This document shows, piece by piece, positions 25,741-35,365 of a DNA stretch of 64,000 bases. A model generated the notes under the pieces. That model was not told where the DNA came from, did not search any database, and worked only from the letters and a program-made list of their open reading frames with translations. The translations under genes were made by a program, and so were the position numbers. The stretch comes from CAWAXW01 sp963786155 (GTDB lineage Bacteria > Actinomycetota > CADDZG01 > WHSQ01). Position 1 is the stretch's first letter, and the number at the start of each line of letters is the position of its first letter. The stretch covers positions 2,666,001 through 2,730,000 of the forward strand of contig CAWAXW010000006.1 in assembly GCA_963786155.1 (NCBI GenBank). Direction: 5' to 3'.

Positions 25741-27405
25741 ATGGACGGCACGACAACCGAGAACACGGTCGACCTGCGCGAGTACCTTGCAATCCTGCGG
25801 GCCCGGAAATGGACGATCCTGCTCGTCACATGTCTCGTGCTCGGCTCGGCTCTGTACTTCTCGCTCAGCCAGGCGCCCGTCTATACGGCCCAGGCCAAGG
25901 TGCTGGTCGAGCCTTTGCCAAGTGAAGTCGTCGTTCCTCAACCCGATCCCGTCAATCTGAAGACACAGGTAGAGATTGTTGCGTCAGAACCAGTTGCAGC
26001 TCGCGCACGAGAAGAGCTCGGACTCGACGAATCCCTCGAGGACATTTTGGCCAACCTCGATGTGTCAGGAATACCCGAGACTGAAGTGCTTGAGGTCCGC
26101 TACACATCTCAGGATCCGGAGTTCGCGGCCGCCGCGGCCAACTCCTTCGCGGAGAGCTATATCTCCTACCGCAAAGAGAAGGCCCTCGAAGATGTCAGCT
26201 CGGATGAGGAGTCGGTCCGCCGAAGGCTGAATGCAACGTCCAGCCAGCTCGCCGGGTTAACTACGGAGATCGAAGCCGCCCGTCGAACCGGGGATGAAGG
26301 GCTCGTAGCCACGCTCGAAACCTCGCGAAATGTCCTCATCGCTCGGCTCGGCGTCTTGCAGCAACGGATTGACGACATCGCGGCCGACAGGGCAACACAA
26401 ACTGGCGGCGGCTCAGTGATCGAAGCCGCATCCGTGCCAGGGGTGCCTTCGGCTCCCAACCACATGATCAACGTCATGTTGGGCCTGATCCTTGGCCTCG
26501 GTCTGGGAACTGGGGCAGCGTTTCTAAGGGAGCGGTTGGACGACCGCTTCCGCGATCGAGGAGAACTCGAAAGAACGCTCGAGGTTCCGGTTCTGGCTAC
26601 TGTCCCCCGCTATCGAGTCCCTCGGAAGAAAGAGGAGGCAAAGCTCGTTACGGTCACCAGTCCGAATGACGTTCCAGCCGAGGCCTACAGAGGGTTGCGC
26701 ACGAATCTGCAGTTCATCGCCTTGCAGCAGGGAATCAAGACGATCCTGATAACGAGCCCCTCCGCAAGCGAGGGCAAAACGGTCACCACGGCTAACGTTG
26801 CCAACCTCCTCGCCCAAGCGGGACGCCGCGTGATTGTCGTTTCAGCCGACATGAGGAGGCCCACTCTTGAGGAGTACTTCGGCCTCTCGCGCAGCGGGTC
26901 AGACTCGGGTCTCGCCAAGTGGTTGGTGTCGGACGATGTCGATCTGTCATCGTTGCTGAAGGACCCTGGAATCCCCAATATCCGGGTGTTGCCGAGCGGG
27001 CATGCCCCACTCAATCCGGCCGAGCTGCTCTCATCCCCAAGGCTGGCCCAACTGATCGAGGCGCTCGAAGCCAATGCCGACTACGTTCTCATTGATTCGC
27101 CTCCGGTCCTGGCGGTGGCCGATGCCAGCATCATCGCCTCGCAGGTGGGGGGAACCGTGTTGGTGGTAGACGCCGAGTCAACTCATCGCTCAGCAACTCT
27201 TCATGCTCGTGACGAACTCCGCGCGGTCGAGGGACGTCTGCTTGGTTGCGTCTTCAACGGCTTCGACCCAGGTCAATCGCCGTACTACTACGGCCGCTAC
27301 TACGGCCGCTACAAGCCTCACGAGGAGTTCAGGGCGAACGGCGATTCAGATCTCTCGGAGGACGGCGAGAAGAAGAAGCGGGGCCTCTTCCGCACCCGCA
27401 AGTAG
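25741..27405 (+). CDS. Wzz/Wzc-like chain-length regulator fused to a BY-kinase
   Basis: 554-aa inner-membrane polysaccharide co-polymerase with tyrosine autokinase. The Wzz domain has TM1 ~24-42, an extracellular part with helices (~140-220), and TM2 ~243-262. The cytoplasmic kinase follows: Walker A SPSASEGKT (339-347), Walker A' VVSADMRRP (366-374), Walker B VLIDSPP (448-454). A tyrosine cluster (YYYGRYYGRY, ~514-523) near the C-terminus is the usual autophosphorylation target. Such proteins set polymer length and export through cycles of phosphorylation. The stop codon abuts the DUF4012 start, and a matching low-molecular-weight phosphatase follows, so 25741-30262 is probably one operon. 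Confidence 0.92.
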   Translation: MDGTTTENTVDLREYLAILRARKWTILLVTCLVLGSALYFSLSQAPVYTAQAKVLVEPLPSEVVVPQPDPVNLKTQVEIVASEPVAARAREELGLDESLEDILANLDVSGIPETEVLEVRYTSQDPEFAAAAANSFAESYISYRKEKALEDVSSDEESVRRRLNATSSQLAGLTTEIEAARRTGDEGLVATLETSRNVLIARLGVLQQRIDDIAADRATQTGGGSVIEAASVPGVPSAPNHMINVMLGLILGLGLGTGAAFLRERLDDRFRDRGELERTLEVPVLATVPRYRVPRKKEEAKLVTVTSPNDVPAEAYRGLRTNLQFIALQQGIKTILITSPSASEGKTVTTANVANLLAQAGRRVIVVSADMRRPTLEEYFGLSRSGSDSGLAKWLVSDDVDLSSLLKDPGIPNIRVLPSGHAPLNPAELLSSPRLAQLIEALEANADYVLIDSPPVLAVADASIIASQVGGTVLVVDAESTHRSATLHARDELRAVEGRLLGCVFNGFDPGQSPYYYGRYYGRYKPHEEFRANGDSDLSEDGEKKKRGLFRTRK

Positions 27406-29586
27406 ATGTCGACCCCCATCTGGCGGGAGAACGAGAGCAATGCCAAGCGCTCAGGCGGCGAGGCACCACACATCGAATCTCCTTGGCGGCCGGATGAGTC
27501 CGCCTCAGCCGCACCGGTCCCGCTCGAGCAGGGTCAGCGCGCGACCGAAGAGTCGTTATGGCGCGACGAGGAGGCTCATCCCACCTCGACAATCCCGAGA
27601 TCCCAGCCCTTAGGCCACCCCGACCTGTGGCGCGACGCCGAGGACGGCCGCTCTGAAGGCACTCCAAGCACCAACGGCAAGGTCGGCGGGACCGCCAAAC
27701 CTCGCCGGAGGGCGGGACGCATCCTGCGTCGCGTTGTTCTCTGGCTCCTATTCCTTGGAATCGCAGGTTTGCTGATCGACATGACTTACGCGGGCGTGGG
27801 GGTGGCGGCCTCGGCACAACAAACAGTGACTGCCCTCAAGGATGTTCGGGCGCACATCCGTAGCGGCAACATCTTGGGGGCGGAAAAGCGACTCGAGGAT
27901 GCGCGCGAAGCTGCGCAGCGCGCCCAATCACTCACGGAGCACCCCGGCTTCGTGGTCGCAACTCTGCTGCCGGACGGGAAAGCGGTAGAGGGCCTCGTTG
28001 ACGCTGCCTCTGACGGGGTGCGCGCTGGCGGGATCGGTATCAAGATCGCAGACTCTTTGGGTCTCGAAGGCGGCGAGCTATCGGCCGCGCTGTATCGCGA
28101 CGGGGCCGTGCAGCTTGAAAACATCGAGCGTGCTCGCCCACTCCTCAATCGCCTCGCATCACTGACAACCCGGGTCGAGGCGGACCTAGCCGATCTTCCC
28201 GAGCCTTGGCTCGACCCGGTACGCGATCGGCTTGCCGAGGCTCGAACCGAAATCATCGGAACCCGCGAAAGCATCGACAAGGGAACGGTGCTCTTCGACG
28301 TACTCCCCAGCATGCTGGGAGCAGATGGCCCAAGGACGTACCTGCTTGCCTTCGAAGCCCTCGGTGAAGCGCGAGGGACGGGGGGGCTTCTCGGTTTCCT
28401 AGGGACTCTTGAAGCTAACGCGGGAGAGATGCGCTTGACGCGGGTTGGCCCGATCGCCGACTTCTTCCCTGAGGGCTTCTCGCCCAACGATCCGCCTGAT
28501 TGGTTCAGGCGCAGCTATGGGCCCCAAGGGGCATTCAAAGACGTCAGGCAAGTCAACGTTTCGCCCAACGTCCCGGTTGTTTCGCGACTATTGATCGACT
28601 CCTTGGCAACGTCGGCGACCACACCCAACGGCGTCATCTTCATGGATCCGGTCGCGCTCTCGAAGCTGATCGCGGCCACCGGCCCGCTCACCGTGCCGGG
28701 GCACGACATCGAGATCACTGCCGACAACGCAGTTGACGTCTTGATGCACGATTCGTATCTCGAGTTCCCCGACGCAGACGCCCATAACGCCTTTCTCGCG
28801 AGCGTCGTGAGCGCGTTCTGGCGTCAGGTGAAGGATGGCGAGGTGGACGGGGCGCTGTTCGGGGAGGCGATCGCACGCTCGGTGGCCACACAGCACCTCA
28901 AGGTGTACTCAAGCGATTCGGACGAGCAGTTAGGGCTTGATGAACTGGAAGCAACGGGGTATTACGCGAACCCCTCGGAAAACGTGCAGATGGTGTTCCA
29001 CAACAACTACTCCGCCAACAAGGTCGACATCTTCCTTGACAGGACGATCAACACCTCTATCCAGCTCCGCCAGGATGGTTCCGCGACTGTTACGGCCAAG
29101 GTCGATCTCCACAACGGGGCTCCGGACGGACCCCCCTCCGCGCTACTGGGTCCGTCGGAGGCTTCGCCAGAGGATTCCGCCGGCACGAACCTGATGTTGC
29201 TCAACTTCCTGTTGCCTCCGGAGGCCGACATCGACGGGTACAGCCTCGATGACAAGGAGCTCGAGCCCGTCACTTACAAAGATGATGAGCATCCGGTTGT
29301 GTGGGACGTGATCGATCTAGCACCAGGTGAGGATGTTCGTGCCGAAGTCGTCTACGAGACCGAAGGGTTGATCGTCAGCGATTCTGGTCGGCCCTTGTTC
29401 GAGATGGTTCTCTACCCGCATGCGCGCCCGGAGCCTGATCGGTTCAGCTTCAAGGTGCAAGCCCCGTTCGGCTTCCGGTTCCGCGACCCCGACGATCCGG
29501 ATGGCGAGCTGTCTCGCGCCTATTCGGTTAAGGGCCGACTTCGTGAGCCGGTCGTCGTGCGTCTCGAGGTCGTTCCCTCGAGCTAG
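27406..29586 (+). CDS. DUF4012 membrane-anchored protein
   Basis: 726 aa; the ATG follows the kinase stop with no gap. The N-terminal ~105 residues are cytoplasmic and disordered and carry four W-R motifs (IWRENES, PWRPDES, LWRDEEA, LWRDAED; Trp at 6, 27, 52 and 75). One TM helix (~108-126) follows, then a long extracytoplasmic DUF4012 region: LLGFLGTLEANAGEMRLTRVGP, FMDPVALSKLIAATGPLTVPG, a late beta-rich end. DUF4012 proteins are common beside polysaccharide genes in Actinomycetota and Chloroflexota; their reaction is unknown, though a role in attaching or processing polymer at the wall has been suggested by context. Confidence 0.85.
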   Translation: MSTPIWRENESNAKRSGGEAPHIESPWRPDESASAAPVPLEQGQRATEESLWRDEEAHPTSTIPRSQPLGHPDLWRDAEDGRSEGTPSTNGKVGGTAKPRRRAGRILRRVVLWLLFLGIAGLLIDMTYAGVGVAASAQQTVTALKDVRAHIRSGNILGAEKRLEDAREAAQRAQSLTEHPGFVVATLLPDGKAVEGLVDAASDGVRAGGIGIKIADSLGLEGGELSAALYRDGAVQLENIERARPLLNRLASLTTRVEADLADLPEPWLDPVRDRLAEARTEIIGTRESIDKGTVLFDVLPSMLGADGPRTYLLAFEALGEARGTGGLLGFLGTLEANAGEMRLTRVGPIADFFPEGFSPNDPPDWFRRSYGPQGAFKDVRQVNVSPNVPVVSRLLIDSLATSATTPNGVIFMDPVALSKLIAATGPLTVPGHDIEITADNAVDVLMHDSYLEFPDADAHNAFLASVVSAFWRQVKDGEVDGALFGEAIARSVATQHLKVYSSDSDEQLGLDELEATGYYANPSENVQMVFHNNYSANKVDIFLDRTINTSIQLRQDGSATVTAKVDLHNGAPDGPPSALLGPSEASPEDSAGTNLMLLNFLLPPEADIDGYSLDDKELEPVTYKDDEHPVVWDVIDLAPGEDVRAEVVYETEGLIVSDSGRPLFEMVLYPHARPEPDRFSFKVQAPFGFRFRDPDDPDGELSRAYSVKGRLREPVVVRLEVVPSS

Positions 29587-29707
29587 ACCACAACCCAAGG
29601 GGCCGATGCAAAGGCCACGCCGGGAGCCCCGTTTCCTCGACGCTAGCGTTTGAGCGCGATGACGGAGTGTGATCAGTTCGTACTTGACGCGGCGATACTG
29701 TCGTCGC

Positions 29708-30262
29708 ATGCAAATCTTTCGAAGCGTTTTCGTTTGCACCGGCAATCGGTGTCGTAGTCCGGTGGCCGAGCAGATCGCGCGCGCTCGTAGCTCCGAAATG
29801 CCGGTGGAAATCTCTTCCGCGGGGACGCTCGACATGCCCGGCGAACGATCGCCGCGCGAGCTGATCGAAGTAGCGCGTTCGGCCGGCGTCGATCTTTCCT
29901 CGCATGCATCTCGCTATCTCACGGCGGCCGACCTCTCCACAGCCGATCTCGTCGTGGGCTTCGAGCGCAACCACATCGCGGCCGCAGTCGTGGACGGGGG
30001 GGCCGCGTACGAGCGGGCTTTCTTGCTGCGAGAGCTGGTGAGGCTCTTGGAGGCGATGCCCCCACCACAGGGGGACGACCCGGTGGAACGGGCACGAGCG
30101 GCGGTCGCTTTGGCTCACGAGCAGCGGGCGGGCTCGGGCGCCTTCGTTCCGGACGAGGAAGTGGAGGATCCCATCGGGATGGGACGCGATGCCTACGAGC
30201 GGTCGATCAAAGACATCGAGGCCTTGATCGTGAGGATGAACGCGAGCTTGTTCGGGCGCTAG
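29708..30262 (+). CDS. Low-molecular-weight protein tyrosine phosphatase (Wzb-type)
   Basis: 184 aa from the ATG at 29708. The P-loop CX5R-S is C10-T-G-N-R-C-R16-S, at the very N-terminus as in the family, and the general-acid Asp is in EDPIGMG (about D154). It should remove phosphate from the tyrosine cluster of the upstream BY-kinase, the known Wzc/Wzb pairing. It is slightly longer than usual because of a helical insert (~120-150). The longer frame from 29669 adds a basic leader unlike the family. Confidence 0.88.
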   Translation: MQIFRSVFVCTGNRCRSPVAEQIARARSSEMPVEISSAGTLDMPGERSPRELIEVARSAGVDLSSHASRYLTAADLSTADLVVGFERNHIAAAVVDGGAAYERAFLLRELVRLLEAMPPPQGDDPVERARAAVALAHEQRAGSGAFVPDEEVEDPIGMGRDAYERSIKDIEALIVRMNASLFGR

Positions 30263-30388
30263 AGGGACCTAGGCGGGTGGCCGAAACTCCCCGGTTCAGC
30301 CGACATTCAGTGCGAACGGACTATAGGCAGTTTTTTCCTGCCTTGGTAGCTTTCTCGTGCCAGCAATCACTTTCATTGGGGGTCGGTC

Positions 30389-33300
30389 TTGCGTCGATGG
30401 ACGTCCGTTTTCTGCTTCAGCATGCTCATTCTCAGTTTGTTACCTGCGCCCGCGGGCGCAGGTCCGGAACCAGATAGTTCCCTGCGGCCCGCAGCTCAGT
30501 CCGTTCCGCTCGGTCAGGAGGTCCCTCCGCCTAACGACCCCCGCTGGAGCGACTTGTGGGGCCTGGACAACACCGGCCAGCTGATCAAGAAGAGCGACAA
30601 GGATCCCGGCTACACGGGCACCGCCGAGGCCGACATCGACGCGCTCGAGGCGTGGAACCTGACCCAGGGCGACTCCGACGTCGTGGTCGCGGTCGTCGAC
30701 ACCGGCGTCTCCCACGACCACCCCGATCTCGCTCCCAACATCTGGGCGAACGAGAAAGAAAGGGGCGATAGCTCGAGAGCTGGGGTCGACGACGACGGCA
30801 ACGGCTTCATCGACGATCTGCGCGGCTGGGACTTCGTGGACAACGACAACGACCCACGCGACCTCGGTGGGCACGGGACGCACGTCGCCGGAACGATCGC
30901 GGCGGACGGGAACAATGCGACCGGGATCACCGGGGTTTCGTGGAACAGCAAGATCATGCCGGTGCGAGTGATCGGACCCGGAAAGATCGATGTGAGGTCG
31001 AACAGGATCGTCGAAGGTTTTGAGTATGCGGCCGACAACGGCGCCGATGTTGTCAACGCGAGCCTCGGCCTGTTCAAGAACTTCGACCGCACGAAGGCGA
31101 CCGCCGACGAGATCAAGCTCTTCAACAGCGTCGCCGCCGGGTTCACACGGGTTTTCCAAGAGCACCGCGACATCCTGTTCGTCGTCTCGGCCGGGAACGA
31201 GAAGAGCGATAAGGACAAGCTGCCTCAGCTTCCCTGCAACATCCGGGAGCCGAACCTCATCTGCATAGCCGCGACCGATGCGAAGGACAACCTCGCACTT
31301 AACCCCTACTCGGACCAAGCGAACTTCTCGAACTTCGGAGCTAACCGCGTGCATCTGGCGGCCCCGGGGGTTGCCACCCTCAGCACCCAGCACGTGTTCA
31401 AGGAGCCGACTTTCATCGACAAGTTCGGCACCGACCTCAAAGGCCGGTGGAGCCGGGTGAAGCCTCTCGACGGCAACACGTGGGAGCGCGAGAAGGAGGG
31501 CGAGGGCTTCCACCTCAGCGACAGCCCCTCGGGCAACTACACCGAGCGGAAGAACACCGAGGGCAAAGCCATCCCGATGTCTGTCGGACTCTCGACGGCC
31601 CTGGACCTTACGGGGGAGGTCGACTGCAGGCTCCAGTACAGATTGAAGTACGCGCTCGCGCCGTCGGACTCACTGCGCGTATTCGCCTCGCTCGGCAAGA
31701 CGCAGTGGCAGTTGGGCGGGTTCGCTAAGAAGGACGTGCAAGCCGACACCGACGGGAAGTGGACGAACCAAAGCCACGATCTGAACCTCCGTTTCCAGGT
31801 GCGGGACCTGGAGGGCCGCAGCTTGAAGGACTTCCGGCTCAAGTTCAGCCTCTTCAACAACGGAGACGGGGTGACGGCCGACGGCGCCCATATCGACAAT
31901 GTCGAGATCGAATGCATCGGAGGCAACTACGGCCTTCCCGACGCGTACGGTTTCAAGGGGGGCACCTCGATGGCCACTCCGCACGTGGCCGGGGTCGTGG
32001 CCCTGATGAAGTCCGAGTGCTCCGATTGCTCGGGTGATCGCTTGCGGAAAGCCCTGATCGGCGGCTCCGACAAGCTCAAGAAGCTCGAGGGCCTCGTGTC
32101 GTCCAGCGGCCGGCTCAATGCGTACAAGTCCGTGCTGCTCGTGATGCCCGACGACGATGACGACACCATCCCCGACAAGTTCGACAACTGCGAGGAGGTC
32201 AAGAACCTCGATCAGGCCGATTCCGACGACGACGGACTCGGGGACGCCTGCGACCAGCCCGAAGCCTGGAAGTCGGAAGTGCTGGTGCACGACACGACCA
32301 TCGTGGAGGGCAACTCCGGCGAGAAGGAGGCGGTGTTCAACGTCACCTTCACCCCCGCGGTGAAAGAGAACGTCTCGCTCAACTACACGACTGCCGACGC
32401 CAGCGCGACGCAGGGCGAGGACTACACCAAGACCGCAGGCACGATGGAGGTCCTCGCCGGCACGACGGGACGCGAGATCCGAGTGCCGATCAAGGGCGAC
32501 ACGAAGAACGAGCCCGCCGAGACGTTCTTCGTGGATGTCGGCAGCTCCTCGACGCACCTCACCTACGTCCGTCGAGCCGTGGGCACGATCCAGAACGACG
32601 ACGGCGGTCCCCAGTTCTCGATCAACGACGTGTCCGTGACCGAAGGCAACAGCGGAGTCCAACCGGTCATGTTCACCGTGACCCTGTCGGTTGCACAGAG
32701 CCAGGACGTGTTCGTGAGCTTTGGCACGCAGGCCATCACGGCGACCGAGAATCAGGACTACGGCGTCTCATCGGGAGTCCTTACGTTCCCGGCGGGCACC
32801 ACGACTCGAACTATCCAGGTCAACGTGACGAGCGATACGGCGGCGGAACCCAACGAGACCTTCAGGGTCGTGCTGTCGAGCCCGACCCCGAGCATCGCTC
32901 TGGGCGATCCGGAGGGGATCGGCACGATCGTCGACGATGACTCGACAACTCCAGGGCCCGCAGGTCCCACGGTTTCGGTGAGCAGCCCATCACCCATCAC
33001 TGAAGGAAATAGCGGGACTCAGCCCTACACGTTCTCGGTGACGATCTCCGGTTCTCGCACCCAGGATGTGACCGTCAACTACACCACCCAGAACGGCACC
33101 GCTACCGCGGGCAGCGACTACACCACCAAGTCCGGGACGCTGACCTTTACGCCGAGCGACACCGTCCACCAGGTCTCGGTGTCGGTGAGTGGCGACACCA
33201 CGCCCGAGCCGGACGAGACCTTCATGCTGGTGTTGTCGAGCGTCTCCGCCAACGCATCGCTCGGGCAAAGCACGGCAACGGGAACGATCACCAACGACGA

Positions 33301-34162
33301 CGGTTCATCCGGGTCGACGTCCGACGTCGTGTTCGATTCCGGGGGCGAGCTCTTCCTGACTTCGAGCGCGGGGGGCGCTACTGCCACGAACATCACGAAT
33401 ACGTCCGGGGCCACTGAGTTTGCGCCCGATTTCAGCCCTGACGGACTTCAGGTCGTGTTCACGTCCCAAACGGCGACCGGGGGGGCTCTAGACATCTACA
33501 GGATGCCGGTCGGCACCCCGGGGGCCAAGCAATTCGTAACCGGCACCGCCGGCGACGACTTCTTCCCCACATGGTCGCCCGACGGCACCAAGGTGGTCTT
33601 CTGGAGTGACGTGAACGGTCCGCCGGACCTCTTCCTGTTCACATTCGGCGGTGGGGCTCCCACACAGCTCACGAGCAATGCCGATGCCGACGTCAACCCG
33701 AGCTGGCACCCGGACAGCAACGTCATCGTGTTCCAGCGCTTCGTGGGCTCAGAGAGTCGGATCATGGTGATGAACACATCGACTCTCGCCGAGGCGGCGA
33801 CCGGCGTCTGCGGGCACCATCCGGTCTTCCGAGACGGCGGAGGAGCTATCGCCTTCAACAGCGAGGTCGTGAATTGTGCGGACTCATCGAGTGATCACGA
33901 GATCTACACGATCGAGTTGGCGGGAAGCCCTCTGCCGAGTGCCGTATCGGCCTCGCGGGTTCAGCTAACCGACAACGCGATCGATGACTACAACCCGACA
34001 TGGTCACCGGACTCTCAGTTCGTGATCTTCACCAGAGAAGGAGCGAGCCCGTCGAGCGATGACCTGTTCAAGGTCAATACCCCCGCCGGCCAGACGAGGG
34101 TAGAGACACCGATCGACCAATCGTCCGGCATCCAGGACGACGCCGACTGGAAGCCGGTCTAA
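30389..34162 (+). CDS. Secreted S8 (subtilisin-like) peptidase with TSP3, three Calx-beta and a TolB-like propeller
   Basis: 1257 aa. Signal peptide ~1-24. The catalytic triad is visible: D104 in VVAVVDTGVSHDHPD, H162 in GGHGTHVAG, S527 in GGTSMATPHVAG, with oxyanion Asn in SAGNE (~270). Residues ~345-515 are inserted between the last substrate strand and the Ser motif and look like a beta-jelly-roll (RWSRVKPLDGNTWE ... GDGVTADGAHIDNVEIEC). Then one TSP3 unit (~573-600, DDDDDTIPDKFDNC), three Calx-beta domains (~610-975, each with VxEGNSG and GTIxxDD), and PD40/TolB-like blades (~990-1257, TWSPDGTKVVFWS). It is probably active on surface or external proteins. TTG start after GGGGG. The ~125-bp space before it holds no gene. 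Confidence 0.9.
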   Translation: MRRWTSVFCFSMLILSLLPAPAGAGPEPDSSLRPAAQSVPLGQEVPPPNDPRWSDLWGLDNTGQLIKKSDKDPGYTGTAEADIDALEAWNLTQGDSDVVVAVVDTGVSHDHPDLAPNIWANEKERGDSSRAGVDDDGNGFIDDLRGWDFVDNDNDPRDLGGHGTHVAGTIAADGNNATGITGVSWNSKIMPVRVIGPGKIDVRSNRIVEGFEYAADNGADVVNASLGLFKNFDRTKATADEIKLFNSVAAGFTRVFQEHRDILFVVSAGNEKSDKDKLPQLPCNIREPNLICIAATDAKDNLALNPYSDQANFSNFGANRVHLAAPGVATLSTQHVFKEPTFIDKFGTDLKGRWSRVKPLDGNTWEREKEGEGFHLSDSPSGNYTERKNTEGKAIPMSVGLSTALDLTGEVDCRLQYRLKYALAPSDSLRVFASLGKTQWQLGGFAKKDVQADTDGKWTNQSHDLNLRFQVRDLEGRSLKDFRLKFSLFNNGDGVTADGAHIDNVEIECIGGNYGLPDAYGFKGGTSMATPHVAGVVALMKSECSDCSGDRLRKALIGGSDKLKKLEGLVSSSGRLNAYKSVLLVMPDDDDDTIPDKFDNCEEVKNLDQADSDDDGLGDACDQPEAWKSEVLVHDTTIVEGNSGEKEAVFNVTFTPAVKENVSLNYTTADASATQGEDYTKTAGTMEVLAGTTGREIRVPIKGDTKNEPAETFFVDVGSSSTHLTYVRRAVGTIQNDDGGPQFSINDVSVTEGNSGVQPVMFTVTLSVAQSQDVFVSFGTQAITATENQDYGVSSGVLTFPAGTTTRTIQVNVTSDTAAEPNETFRVVLSSPTPSIALGDPEGIGTIVDDDSTTPGPAGPTVSVSSPSPITEGNSGTQPYTFSVTISGSRTQDVTVNYTTQNGTATAGSDYTTKSGTLTFTPSDTVHQVSVSVSGDTTPEPDETFMLVLSSVSANASLGQSTATGTITNDDGSSGSTSDVVFDSGGELFLTSSAGGATATNITNTSGATEFAPDFSPDGLQVVFTSQTATGGALDIYRMPVGTPGAKQFVTGTAGDDFFPTWSPDGTKVVFWSDVNGPPDLFLFTFGGGAPTQLTSNADADVNPSWHPDSNVIVFQRFVGSESRIMVMNTSTLAEAATGVCGHHPVFRDGGGAIAFNSEVVNCADSSSDHEIYTIELAGSPLPSAVSASRVQLTDNAIDDYNPTWSPDSQFVIFTREGASPSSDDLFKVNTPAGQTRVETPIDQSSGIQDDADWKPV

Positions 34163-34262
34163 CGAGAAGTCGGTTCATGGATCGGGTTCGGTGTCACAGC
34201 CACTCGCTACGGTGATCTCACACATTTGCCTGAGACCCGATGGGAGTTCACAATGGCTATAG

Positions 34263-34565
34263 ATGAGCGCTCGCGCCCACGAACTATTCACCGCCCTGGA
34301 GCACTTTCTCGGCAAGGAGAACGCCACCGTCTTGATGGAGCACCGACCGCCGGTTGGCTGGGCCGACGTGGCGACCAAGCACGACCTCGAGCAGCTCGAG
34401 AGCCGCATGAACTCTCGGTTCGAGGCACTGGACTATCGGTTCGAAGCGCTCGGATCTGCCTTCGACGCCAAGCTCGAGGCCACCGCGCGTTCGATGATCC
34501 AGACGATCACGACCATCATGATCGCCGTTGCCGGCCTCGCCTACGCGGCCGCTCGACTCGTATAG
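34263..34565 (+). CDS. Small coiled-coil protein with C-terminal membrane helix
   Basis: 100 aa. The N-terminus has ALEHFLGKENATVLMEHRPPVGWADVATKHDLEQLE, a conserved opening I recognise from many short actinobacterial proteins of unknown function. A heptad-like coiled coil follows (RMNSRFEALDYRFEALG), then one C-terminal TM helix (TIMIAVAGLAYAAARL). Tail-anchored oligomer is the likely form; no function is assigned. It stands between the secreted peptidase and rpmG, which lies on the other strand. Confidence 0.7.
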   Translation: MSARAHELFTALEHFLGKENATVLMEHRPPVGWADVATKHDLEQLESRMNSRFEALDYRFEALGSAFDAKLEATARSMIQTITTIMIAVAGLAYAAARLV

Positions 34566-34568
34566 AGG

Positions 34569-34730
34569 TCAGCGGGTTTCTTTGTGGGCCGTGTGGCCGC
34601 GGCACCAGCGGCAGAACTTCTTTAGCTCGATCCGGTCGCGATCGTTGTGGCGGTTCTTCTCGGTTATGTAGTTGCGCCTCTTGCAGTTGGCGCACTCGAG
34701 CGTCACGTGGACGCGCCTGTCGCTGGCCAT
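34569..34730 (-). CDS. rpmG: 50S ribosomal protein L33
   Basis: 53 aa. The sequence opens MASDRRVHVTLECANCK and contains KRRNYITEKN, then RIELKKFCRWCRGHT, the full L33 pattern, with the zinc-ribbon cysteines C-A-N-C and C-R-W-C, so it is the C+ (zinc-binding) form. It follows tRNA-Thr and tRNA-Met in the same direction, an arrangement common in Actinomycetota, although a 1-kb gene on the opposite strand and one minus-strand gene intervene. Confidence 0.93.
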   Translation of the reverse strand: MASDRRVHVTLECANCKRRNYITEKNRHNDRDRIELKKFCRWCRGHTAHKETR

Positions 34731-34786
34731 GCCTCACCTCGGGTTGAACGAAAGGGTCGTAGAGCGCCCAGTATAGCGGGCTGTGA

Positions 34787-35215
34787 CTAGGCCTCGGGGG
34801 CCGGCTCGACGCTCCCGCCGGCCGACGAGCGGCGGCGGTTGAAGAGCTTGTTCTTGGGGCGCTCGGACGGGCCCCAGTCCATGTGGGGCGGCGGGGAGAA
34901 CTTCGAGATCGGATCCGTGGCCGCTATTGGGCCCTCGGCTCCGGAATAGTCCGGTGGGGGCGGGGGCGGTGGGATTCGCCGGGGCGGGGGTGGGGGTGGG
35001 ATCGATCGATGCGGGGTCTCGACCGCGGCTGCGGCCGCCACGACCTCGGCTACCTCTTTCCGGGCGGTCTCGAAGGCCGACTCGATCTCGTCGCGGAGCT
35101 CGGTGATCGACGCAGCCGGGAGCTCCTCCTTGGCCAGAGGATGGCCGAGCACGCAGAAGCCGTCGAGGTCGGCGACCTCGGCGTTGCAGCGCTCGCAGTA
35201 GCGGATGATCTTCAT
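34787..35215 (-). CDS. Proline-rich protein with N-terminal zinc-ribbon-like motif
   Basis: 142 aa from the ATG at 35215 (AAGAGG box 7 bases upstream). The N-terminus has IIRYCERCNAEVADLDGFCVLGH, with CxxC and a later C/H pair that may bind zinc. A helical stretch (~35-65), two proline runs (PPPPPPRRIPPPPPPP) and a basic end follow (NKLFNRRR). Not recognised; it looks cytoplasmic and disordered. It is 57 bp upstream of rpmG in the same direction and may be co-transcribed. Confidence 0.6.
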   Translation of the reverse strand: MKIIRYCERCNAEVADLDGFCVLGHPLAKEELPAASITELRDEIESAFETARKEVAEVVAAAAAVETPHRSIPPPPPPRRIPPPPPPPDYSGAEGPIAATDPISKFSPPPHMDWGPSERPKNKLFNRRRSSAGGSVEPAPEA

Positions 35216-35365
35216 CTCCAAGCCTCTTATACCTCCGAGAACATCTTCGGCGCCCCGGGAGCGGGAGTTAAGGGGCTTTCCGGACTCCTTTCTTGCCGCT
35301 CTGGGCGCCTCGGTATCTCTGGGGGGCCGGTAGGGTGGCCCGGCTGGGAAGAAAGGAGTGGGGTC

